Origin: Paracyclopina nana
Lineage: Eukaryota > Arthropoda > Copepoda > Cyclopoida > Cyclopettidae
Assembly (NCBI GenBank): GCA_019096065.1
Contig: JAGUCH010000001.1
Location: forward strand, 14,260,001-14,324,000
Direction: 5' to 3'
DNA: 64,000 nucleotides
The notes under the pieces: model-generated
The model's database searches: none
What the model was told of the DNA's origin: nothing
What the model saw: the letters and a program-made list of their open reading frames with translations, nothing else
Translations under genes and position numbers: made by a program
In this document: one piece after another, positions 35,911 to 47,900 of the stretch
How positions within the stretch are numbered: position 1 is the stretch's first letter
How the letters are laid out: each line of letters begins with the position of its first letter

Positions 35911-38900
35911 ATGGCGCAAAAACACGGGCTGTTGCCGCCAGGAGGAGACATTTTGGTTAGTCCAAAACAGACTTTCCGTTGGACAACGCCCTTTTTTGAC
36001 CTCCAGTTTGTCGACCTCAAGGCCAAACGGAGGTCGCCATCATCGTCGAGGCCAAGGAAAAGTGGCGATTACTCCAGAAGCAGGAGTAGAGGTGATTATC
36101 AGCTCTTAAAAATCAATGCCCGCTTGTAGAATTAGGTTATTTTAATTACTAATATAAACATGAACCGGATTTTTAGAGCTAAACAAGTAGGCAGTTTTTA
36201 GGCCTTATGATGATGCAATTCAGGCCCTTGCTGCAGTTCAAGGTTGCTTTTTTTCTTAAAAGCATAAGTGAGACAAGGTGAACGAGTTTGAGACACCCAC
36301 GTGGAATTTTTCTTATGCCACTTCTATGCTTTGCTCGGAATGAATGAAATTCGTCTTTCAGCCATTTTTTCGCACCACGATCACTTTGTTGTACCACTTC
36401 TGCTGCATCTATTACAAAGTCCGCCTACGGCCTCAAAGAACTTAGCTAGCATGCTTTTTGTTCCTCTATTGCTTTGAGCGGCTCGGAAAAAAATCTTTTG
36501 ATTTTGTTTTGGGTGCTAATAGCGCTTGAAAATCCGGAAGAGCGAGGAGTTTAGCAGTAATGATTTTCGGTTACCGGTAGAGAAAAGGCTTTTTTCATCC
36601 CACATTCGTGAGCACACCCACACACATGAACCAGCAATATTATAGATCCCAGTTTTTGCTGCATTTCTATCTTGATGGGAATCTGCTGCAGAAATATTTC
36701 CTAGAAAATAGCTATGAAAACCTAGCTGTGTCATGTGAGATCCGGCTAGAAAAAAATGATAGTCTGGGACTCACTTTATTACTGCATTGTGCTGGAGCAA
36801 GCAGACCCATTTTATAGCCAGGAGGAGGTTTATCTTGACGACTTTTATGTTTATTTTGAAAGTCAGAATTTACGCATGATTTTGCATAAGTGCATACTAC
36901 ATGTAGTAGAAGCCTGATTGAGATTGAAAAAAAAAATCAGAAGCCATAAGAGTGAAAAATCCTCTCAAGCTAACAAAAGGTTATGCGTTCGGCAACAAAA
37001 GCCTTTGTAGGCCCACAGTGGGGAGACGGGCCTAAAAATTGCAACACTCGTCGCCTTTTGGGCTGACATTGAATAATGTGTGTGACTGAGCATTTTGCAT
37101 CTATAACAATTGCAGCTTGGCTGTTGTCCACGCGGCTCTTTGAATATTTGGTTGCCAAGAACCTGAACTAATTTTCAATCACTTGAGAGATGCATTTGAC
37201 ACCTAGTGTCCTGGAGACAAGTAGACCTAATATCCTAAGGACGCCTGAACGCCCACGCGCACCGTCTATTTGTATTCTGCCGGAGAAAACAAAATAATCA
37301 AAATCCCCTGGGTCCATCAAGTTAGATGAGAAAAAACTCGTCTGCACTCTGGGGTAAACGATGCCAATAAATAGTTGCGGTTGCCTGCAAGATTGGGTAA
37401 TTTTTGAGGAATGTTGTGAGGAAACCTACACCACTGCAGTGGCACTGCTGCATATGCTGCTCCTTTAGTAGGTGTGGGTTTTGAATTATTTGCTTGGCAT
37501 TTGCAAAGTATGATTTAGTTTGTCTGTTTTTTCACAGCTATATCTAGCTTTGTGTTTGCAACCATGATTATAGTATGACTCATTCAAAATGGCAAAGCTT
37601 GACACTGAAAAGCTCGCTCATGAATATTTCAGACTGACCTAGATGAAAGAGTTGCTTTACTCATAGCCTATGTCATTGTTCTGTCATAAAGCTTGAAACA
37701 CGAGAATGATTTTGGTTGTGGAATTTTCGGTGCTTGTATTACGACGCAGCCAAAAATAGCAGGTTCTTCATTCTGCTTTAGAAGAAATAGCATTCATCCC
37801 TTCATCCTCTTCTCCTATTTGGTCCTTGACGAGTGGCAATTGCAAAAATAACTGATGGCCCAGCCCAAATATAGCTAGTTCCAGATACCACACTTGCTGC
37901 TACTTTGTTGCCCTCCGCCACAGTGAGGAAATCAACCTTTTTTTTGACCAAACGTTTGCACAAAGGGCCTTTGCTATGATGATGTGGAAAAAAATTACAA
38001 CCAACAACAAAAAGAGCATGTTGTCCAAACTCTGGTGGTTTTTTTTCGCAACTGTCAGGCCTTGAAACTTTTTGCCTCTTTTCCCCCCCATGTCATGTTA
38101 GCAATAAAGCATATCAGTCTAGAATGATGATAAGAGATGCAAATGTTACAACAACATGTCCGGGATCTCGAAATTCACCGGCTGCTTAAAAGGCAAGCAC
38201 CAGAAGGAAAGGGTGATGCTAAAATTATAAGACCAAATTTGATCTTATTAAACTGCCCGGATTTTAGCCTGCCTAGCTGTAATTTGTCATCATTTAAGGC
38301 TACGATAACGTCCAAGTAGCAGCAATCATGGTGACTGGAGTTGTCTTTTTTTTGCCTCACCCTCAACTGCTTTTGCGTGGGTAGAGACCACGACAACGAC
38401 CAAGACTCTCATAAGCCATTAGCCTTGACTTGTTTTATTTTTCATTCTCGCGCAAAAAAACCAACTCTAAATTATCATCATGCAAGAAAATTGAAATCAA
38501 CGAGGTCATCAAAATGACTCATCACAACTAGCGAGAAACAAAAAGCTTCACTGTCGTGTGCCATCTCTTAAGGAGCATTTTTAATTCATAATCAGGCTTC
38601 TTGTCAACGCGATAACACTCTCGGCAAGAATAGATATCTATAGTGGCATAAATGTCACAGTTGTTGACTCACAGTTGAAGGCCATGATGTCGTTAATTAT
38701 GTCGAGTAGATAATTACTCGATATTTGAATGTCGACCACACATTGTTGTACAATTCGTAGAATTTTTTGGCCAAATGAACCATTTTTGTTATCGTGTCAC
38801 GTCACGTGGCGCCATTTATGGGCAAATACACGAAAATAACAGCCATAAAATTGGCAGCTGCGGATTTCTGCTTGGCGCAAAATAAAGGTCAATAGAGAGA

Positions 38901-41900
38901 TACTCTATATACGTTGGAGATAAAGATAGTAAATGTGTACAATGGATCCAAAATTAGGCCAGGCTGTAATCCGATATTTTCTGGTGACTCACGTGCGCAG
39001 ATTTGTGTGTGTGCTGTTGTGTAAGCCCCTAATTATTTTTGGATATGGCCTCCTTTGTTCAAAGATAAAAAAGGCCTGTTTACCCCAGTGTGCGCGCAAA
39101 GGCAAATAGCTAACAATGAAGTGATAACAGACGCGAGCACATTAGTGACATCAATACTGATTTTTGAACTATTTTTCCAGAGCGAACGAGCCCCAACAAC
39201 AGTCTGAGCAGCTATGACCACAATCGAGGCGGCTACAGCTCCAAAATGAGTCAGAAAGACCCCAGTGCGGCCTCCTCGGCCTCGAGGATGGCCAAGTACA
39301 AGGAGGAGCGGCGGAGACAATTGGCCTCGCAAATTGCCAATCGATTGTCTAGCAATCACAGCTCAAGCTCGAGTGATGAGAACGAGGAAAACTCGTCCTC
39401 GTTAGATAAATATGCCAAATATAGAAGGCATCACAGGTGAGAGACGGCCTATACATTTATTACTTGAAGTGGATTACGCTTATCCAATTATCTAGAGCCA
39501 TTCATTCACGAAGCTCGAGCTCGCATTCCAAAAAGGCAGTTTTGTAAGCTTGGAACTCTTTTCATGCCTCAATTAGCCGAGATATGATTAATTAGCCATA
39601 ATATTCGTGCTCATCTGGATGGTTAGGGAGTAAATCATGTTTCGTGTCACACACCTGCTACAACATGATGTCCATATAAGGAAATATTTTATTCCTTCCA
39701 GGAATGCTACCAAACCGACCAAGGAGGATTCCTCCGAGCAGCCAAGTCAGCCTCCATTGACTGCATCAGCTGGAGTCTCGGGATCAACTCCTCCTGTGGC
39801 GGTGACAAGGCGTCGTCGGCGTCGATCTGTGACAAAAGAGAGCCAATCCCCTGCCACAAGTCCCATCCAGATCAGAGCCAAAACTCTGGTGCATGCTCAA
39901 CTTGGCAATGATGCTGATGGCGAGGATAATGCCGATCGCGAAGATTCCCCGGAGCACATTTATCACCAGATCGGCACCGATGAGGTCCTCCGCATCAGCA
40001 AAGCCAGATCCTCACGATCTCCTGAACGAAAAGCTTTTGATTCTAGTGATAGGGTTATCATCACTAAAAACTCTGCCAGCCGAATGCCAAGATATCCTTC
40101 CAAAGGTGATTGCATCTTTCGTGTTGATATTAGAAGATCGCATTTCTTACTATGCTTTTTTACCGCATTCCAGACAAATCCGGATCACCAGGCCGAAGAT
40201 TGCGAAATCTGAGCTCTCCCAACTTCCGTGAAGTTAAAACTGCCATCGATGAGAGCAAAACGGCGGCCAATAATAGCTCTTCTGGAGCTGAAAAGCCCAT
40301 CAGCAACCAGAAATCCTTGCTCAACACTTCATACTCAAGTGAAGAAATCCTTTTGCAAGCTGCCAGCTCTCTGCAAGGCCTTGAAGGTCAGTCCTTTGTT
40401 CTCTATCTTTTTTGCACCATCAATTTATAGAAGAATAGAATGCTTCTTTTTTTTTACAAGGGAATGCAACTTGGTTTTCTGGTAGAGAATGCCCGTTTTA
40501 TTGCTACTTGTTTTATGGGTCATCAAGTAACCATAAATCTGGAAGCAATAATTTTTCCGCCAAGTGACAAGATCATATTACTACGAGTGGCGAATTGACG
40601 AATTTTTAATGTCTTGCTATGCTTTTTTGCAGACGAGTTCAAAAACAGCAGTCAGTATGCTTTGAAGCATCGATCTCAGCACCCAAAGCATCATCCAGAC
40701 TCGATCGGCAGCGGCCTCCACGGAGAGAACAAATTCGCCAAGAAGACACTCTCGTCGCCTGATATGATCAAATCTCTCACAAAGACACTCACGCCTCCCA
40801 TCTCGCCTCACCACAAGTCAGAGCAGCCTCGATTTTCGTCCTCGGAAAACCGCTCCTCACCGCCGTCCTCGACGGCCTCGAATACTTCTGTGCCCATCTC
40901 GGATCCGCTGATTGACTTGAACTGGCCTGGGAGGCCGAAGCGAAGCAGCCTCGTGTTTGACAGCTTAACCAGCCCTGAGAAGAAAAGACAAGTGTCCCCG
41001 CCAATGTCCTCAAAGCCTCCGATCTTTCCGACAAGTCCAAAAGTGGTTCCGGCCAACGAAGAAATGCCCCCCTTCATGAAGGAGTTCATGATGCGGACGC
41101 CAACTCCCGTGAAACGAAAGTCCATCGGCTCGAGTAGCCCGACTCGGCCTCAAAGTGCCTTTATGCCTCAAGAAGTGAAACCTAGGTCATCTGACGACCC
41201 TAGAAGAAGGTCGGATTTCGTGTCCAAGTACGAGAGCCTTTTGAACCGGGCTCAGGCTGCAAACAAGGCTGTTGACGAACTCGACTTTCTCAGGTTGAAA
41301 AATGCGAGCATGAAGAAGGCCAATGTCGAGGTGGAGGATGAGGAGGAAGACGAAGAGGATGAGGTCAGTGTGGACTTTAACGAGGAGGAAGTTCTTCAGA
41401 AGTGCCATGAATTCCAGAAAGATTACGAGAAACGCAAAATGCAAACGACCAAGCCTATTGCTATGCCAGTGCCCAAGCCGAGGTCATTCATCCAAGGCCG
41501 GCCTCTGGCATCAGCATCATTCACTGAAGATCGGCCCAACTTAAGGACGCGATCGTCTTCCCTTACTTTGCATGACAAAGACAAAAGTGTAGAAGAAAGT
41601 TCGTCCGAGGCCAAACAGCTCGAGGCTGGGCCTCAACCCGTCTTTCCGAGGCCGATCCTCAAGAAAAGTTCAGATGACATTTTTCGGAGTGACCGGTCGA
41701 TACTGAAAAGAAAGTCGTTCACTGACGATAATCCGAATGCGAGGCCCGAGCACATTCGAATTCGAAGCCCCTCTCCCGACCACGAGAATCCGAGGCCAAT
41801 TTTGGTACGGTCCCGCAACAGCTCTTTGGGCGAAGAGGAATTTCTGCAATCCATTCTGAAACGGAGGAACAGCCAAGAAGATTTGGACGGAGATGTGTCC

Positions 41901-44900
41901 GCCTCTGCAGGAACTTCAGGTGCGACCTCGAGGTCATCGCCCGAGCCTCCAGTCCATGGCATTTTGAAACGAAAGCTCAGCCTCGGAAATTGCAGCCCCG
42001 AGGGCAACATCGAGGCCATTTCTTCCATCCTGAAAAAATCTGGCGCTTCAACAACTCACAGCAGTGGTCAGGGTAGCCTAGAAGATTTGACCTCAGGATC
42101 TTCGTCGATTTTGCACGAACATGGGATCAAATCCATCCTCAAGAAAAGGCAGCCCATTGCGACTAATAACTTGGGTAAATTACATCAATTTAACAAATCT
42201 CTTCATTTCGGCTTCATAGTATTTGTTGCTTTTTGAAGGATCCACTGATGATGAACTGGACCAAGAGGACGCGAAACCGAGATCAATTCTCAAGAGTCGT
42301 AGATCCGAGGAGAGCCTCAGCCCGCTCAGTGATGACATGGGCATGGCCTCGGCCTCTAATTTCAACCTGGAAGACGGTATCAAGCCCATTCTGAAGCAGC
42401 GTGACTCTTCGCGTGACGAAGGCTACCATTCCTCCAAGTTGCGTGACAAGTCTCGATCTCCGACCCGAGGAAGTGTGGCCTCACAAAACGACCTCAATGA
42501 GGTGCTCTTCAGCGGTGGCGGGGGCTCTTCTGGAGTTTCAACCCCTCTAAGTCATTCTGGTGGTCGGAGGTCTTCGCTGACATTTTCTCCTAAAAGAAAC
42601 CTTGCCGAGGTGTCACCTGAGGCCGTTGAGGCTTCTGAAGCCAGGAAATCCTCTTTTGTCTCGAAAACCACGGTATTCATGAATGCTGGTGATCAGCAGC
42701 CAGTGCAAGCCTCAAACAGCTCAGAACGAGTGAAATTCGACAGCTCAAGCTTACCAACTTCTCCGACGACTGACGAAGGGCCTCCGTTTTCGTCCTCTAT
42801 CTCTGGTGGCATCTTGAAAAGGAAAGGCTCAATTGGATCCAAGACGAGAAGCATTCTCAAGTACGATTCATTCGATGTGGCAGATGACTCCCCAGCCCAA
42901 CAAAATGACCACGAACGACCTCGTCGTGGAGTTCTGAAGAAAGATTCGAGCTACGACGATCCTTTACGACCAATATTAAAGTATGCAGAGCAGCAGCCTC
43001 AAGCCTCGACCTCTGCTGCAGCCTCGACGTCATCCATGGCCATGAACGACTCCATGTCCTCAACGTCATCCGAGGATCTGGAGAATCTGATTGATCAAAA
43101 CAACCGAGGCTTCGTGGATGTAGTGATTGACCCAATGCCAAAAGGTGGCCTGTCAAGCTCGACGTCTGAGGACGAAGAGGCCACGGCCGTTTTGCCTTCG
43201 CCGAGGAAATCTAGTTTAGGCCCTCGGTTGCCTGTGATCCCTCCAAGCTCTGTGAAAATTACGTCATCTGGTAATTTAGCTTGCAAGCTTGAGGCACTCA
43301 CTGGTCAAGCAGAAGCCAAGCTCAAGCAATTAGCTGAGGCCGCCGAGGCCAAAGTGGTTGAAGACCTGCAGCAGCAGCAGCAGCCTAAAAGCATTGAAAA
43401 AAGGTGAGACTAACTTTGTGCGAGCTTCATTAATGCGATGAAGAGGTTTTCTGGTGCCTTAACTGGTATACCTACTATAACTAGATAATTTTTCTCTTAA
43501 TGAAGATGCATTCTGCGAAAATTCCCTCCGAGGTCGTCAGATCCTACAGCATTTAGCCCTCCAGTCTCAAGGAGATGTCCATGGGCAAAGAAACAATAAT
43601 GTAGATCCAAAGCAAGGTTGGCTTATATGTTCCCTTTGTTTTGCATAATTTTTATTTTTCGGTGGGAATTTGCCAAGACGACAATACATCTCACCAATGT
43701 TTTATTGATTGCTATATAGACTTTATTGCAATTTTGCATGACTCACTCAATGTTCCTAGTGCCACCACACTGTGGGTAGAATAGCTATATTAAAACTTGT
43801 TTTCTATTGAGGGCTATCTCACAAAAGAGCTATCTTTGACTAGCTTTTATCACAACTTTTTTAATAACACCGTTTGCTTGTTTTCCCTTGTAATTTTTGG
43901 CAGACCCAACTTCCCTAGAGTGCAAAAGTTATTCTAGCTTATTTACTCTTCACTGTTCCAACGGCTACACACACACAGAAAAACAATATCGATCTGTTCG
44001 ATGTGAGCAATTACAACTTTTTTCAGTGCACATTGATTCTACATCATAAGCAATTAACATATTGTAAGCATTCGCTATTAGGAGCCTAATTGGAATTTTA
44101 AAAGCATTTTATTTGTAAGCAATTTTTCAATTTGCTGAATTGGTCCTAATTATCAGAGCTGCTTAGTCACTCAAAATAAAGCTTATTTTCATGGAGTAAT
44201 TTGCATAAAAGCAACACCTAATCTGGCACTTTTGCATTTTACGGAACTCAATTTAGCAATGGATCTTCCTCGCCCAACTTTTGTTACTCTGCCAACAACA
44301 AGGACAAGTTTAGTTTGGGCCCACACCGTGGGAAGCATGGAGGCAGAAACCCCCTAATTTAGGATCTTTAAAGCAATTGTTAGAACAGTTTTCCATCTTA
44401 AAGTTTTTTCCCAGCAATTTTCAAAAGTTTTGATCTGCTGACAATTGCTCCCTCGCATACTATTACACATAGTAGGGTTCAGTCATGACCAAAACCTTGA
44501 GCTCCGTCAAAATGACCTTGAGCCATTCACTCTTTCCGAAGATTTAACTGACACTGCGAGCCGTTTGACCTGAAAAAGGTTCGTGTGTACCAAAGCCAAA
44601 AAAATTGACGGCTCGAGGCCTTCATGGGGGTAATTCAATTTTAAATCAATTTTCTTTGCTAATACGCAGTCCTTTCAAGGCACCTTAATAGCAGCAAAAA
44701 AATGAGTGTACGTAGCAAAAAGCTCGATTTGAATCGCCTTCGTTTTCTCCTTGGATGCTCGCCTGAATCCAACCTGTTTTCAGATTTTCACCTGAAATCA
44801 CATAATTCTTTGAAAGCAGCATTTGGGAAAACGAAATGATACAGCAAGATGAAAAAGGTTGTGACTGGTGTTGGTGGGAACTATGGCAAAGCTTGCACGC

Positions 44901-47900
44901 TTTTGTAGTCGTGAATTTTTCTTGTGTGTCTGAAACTGCCGGACGGTACCGGAGCGCTCGCTCAAGCTGAACAACGATCATTGTTGGAGTCAGTTGCTCA
45001 TTGGTGAACTTCAAATCCGGACACAAGGAGACGTTATTCGGCAACAGCTGCCGTGCCAAAGCTTTTTAGCTGCGATTCTCTCTTTAATTGGAACTGAAGC
45101 AATTTATACAGTGTACAGCAAACTGTTTTTTTCTTGTGATGCTGTGTACCATGAAACAAATGTGATTAATTGTCCCCTCGAGGATCTGCATCAGCGATTT
45201 AGGGGGTTATTTCCACCACACCAGCATTTGCTATTAGAGGTATTTTTCTACTTTTAATGAATGATAGAACGCCATTTTCATGAAAAGTGTCATACTTTTT
45301 GGTAATGTCACCATTTCCTAGTTGTAAAAAATGATGTAGTAGCTCCAAGTGTCATATTTCCCACCGCACTGTTCATCGCTAAAATTGTAGCTGAACTTTA
45401 AGGCGAGATTTGTGGTTTTTTAGTCATAATTGCACATAATTCTTCGAGACTGGTGCACCCTTAAAATTGCTTGATATGCCTACTGATAAGATAAGCTAAA
45501 AAAGATACTTAAAAGTGAACTACTTTTGCATGTTCATAGGAATGTAGCGCACTGTGTGAACAAGCACAAGTGTTAGCCCTATCATATCGATAGATTTTAT
45601 TATTGAGTGAGTCATCATGCAGCACCAAGAGGCTCAAGGTGAACAATAAAAATGCCACATTCGCCGAATGGGTGCCAAACTCACTGCTACATGTGTTTTT
45701 TGCATATCCCCCGTTATACTGATAATTTTTTTTATGTATAATATCGGACAGCCTAGCTGTGCCACTTTAGTTAGCAGCTGCTGTCATATCGAAGCTGAGA
45801 TTTTCCACTTCTCCATTTTTAGTTTTAGAACCTGACACGTATACTACACACCCGTAGATTTTACAAAAATATACTTTATACTTGACTCGTTCGTTGAAAT
45901 TTGAGCTCAGATCTTGGATTGAATTTCAGGCCAATTCTTAGTCGAAAAGGAAGTCAAGATTTGCCTGCCAGTGAATATTACGCGATTTATCAGCAGTCCA
46001 AGAGCAAAAAGTCCATTTGTGATGATTTAAACCAAGACCATTTAGGGGCAAACAACGAACGAGGAGAAATGTCCAACAATAACGCTGACGAGGAGCTCAA
46101 GGTCCAAGGTGGAGGCATCACGGAGAGGTAAATTGCGCTCCTCGGGGGCAAAGAAACATCAGTCGAGTGAGGTCAACGCTAGAATTGCGCTGCTGCATGC
46201 AGATGCTACTCATAAAAAGCAGCCTTGAAGAATATAATATTTATCATGATTAAATTTCATGACATGGCTCAATATTAGCAGCATTGTATATGTAATTCCG
46301 TGATCCAACTTGGCATTCCAATTACATGAAATTCGACTGCATTTTTGGCGTATGGTTTTGTCACGTAGCTCATATTAGTTTTCGCCAAAAATAGGCCACA
46401 TTACTTATCTGCTGCAACAGGAACTGCACGAAACAACAATCAATTTTAAAAGCTGTTTGCTATGAACGATTCAGAAAAAGAAGTATCTTCTTTGATGACT
46501 GTCATTTTTCTAAGAGACTTGTTGCAATTTTAGGAATATACCAGCAGCTGGTATTTGCCATGTATTTATTCAACACTGCGATAAGGCGGAGTAATAATAC
46601 ATGTAGAATTTCCTCTTATTCCCATGCACACATTTGCATGATTTGAACGCTTATCACGCACATTAGTATTATTATTGGACAAATCATGTCGGCCCACTTA
46701 CACAGAACTTCTTCCTCCATTTTTGCAGGCTGGCCGCACTGAAGAAGAATGGAGAGGAGAACTGGAAGAAAAAAGTGGCCAAGGTAGAAATTCCCACAAA
46801 TAAAGGCAGAATTGTCGAGGCTGACGACAAAAATGGCAACATCAATGAGGACGACGTCGTCCAACTCCGAGTCAAGCCGGATATTCCTGTGGGAAAGATG
46901 GGATCAGTCAAGGAGCGCCTCAGCCAATTGCAAACAGCTCAGAATTCGTGGCAAGAAAAGGTGGGTGAAAAGGACGTGGCCAAATTCACCGTGGCTGGCA
47001 AAATGGGCACTCCCATTGTACCAACTGCTACCAGGAGAATCAGCCGTCGTGAAGAGGAATCCGAGATGAACGCTGTCAATGACAAGCTTTCCAGAAGGGT
47101 TAAATCTACGCCCAAAATGAGAAGGTTCCACGGATCGCCGCCGCCAGCCAATGACAAGTCCTATGATGAGCCGGCGGCCTCAGAGGCCTCTGATAACGAG
47201 TCCATCTACAGCAAAACTGTTGAATTTCACGCACTGGACGAGGACCTGGATAAGTTTTTTGCCAACACCGCAACTGTTGATAAACAGATTGATGACGCCA
47301 GCATTTCTCTTGATGACATCGATTTTGACACTTTCGAGAGCAATGGGAACATTTTATTGAACAACACGAGGAGGCCAAAGAAGCCTTTGAATCACAACAA
47401 GCGCAGGTCGAAAAATCCCATCAAGGCTTTAGCTCAGAGGACGGATTTGAAGTCCAGCTACAATCAAAAGCCCAGCAAGAGCGAGCTGAAGTCTGTAGTC
47501 ATTCTGGAGGACAAGAGGGACGTGCATGCCCATTTGGCCTCTGAGGCCAAGGCCGGTCTCGCGGCCACCGAGGACTTTTCCAACATCAGCCTCAAGAAGG
47601 ACAACAAGGTCGTACCCCATGCGGAGTTTGTGCCGTACAAGGCTCCTGGCGAGACCATGCTCATTCAGATCAAAGGCCGAAGGATGTGTCAGCCAAGGCT
47701 GGTGAAGCCATCGCCCGAGTCCATCAATTCCGGAGACGCATATGTTGCTGTCAATGGAACCGATGTGGTCGTGTGGCAAGGCCAGTATTGCAATGTGATT
47801 GAAAAGAGCAAGTCTGCCGATACTGGGGCCTTCATAGTTCAAAAACGCGACCTGGGTTGTAAAAAGGCCTCCCGCGTGGTCTTGGTTGAGGAGGATAAAG

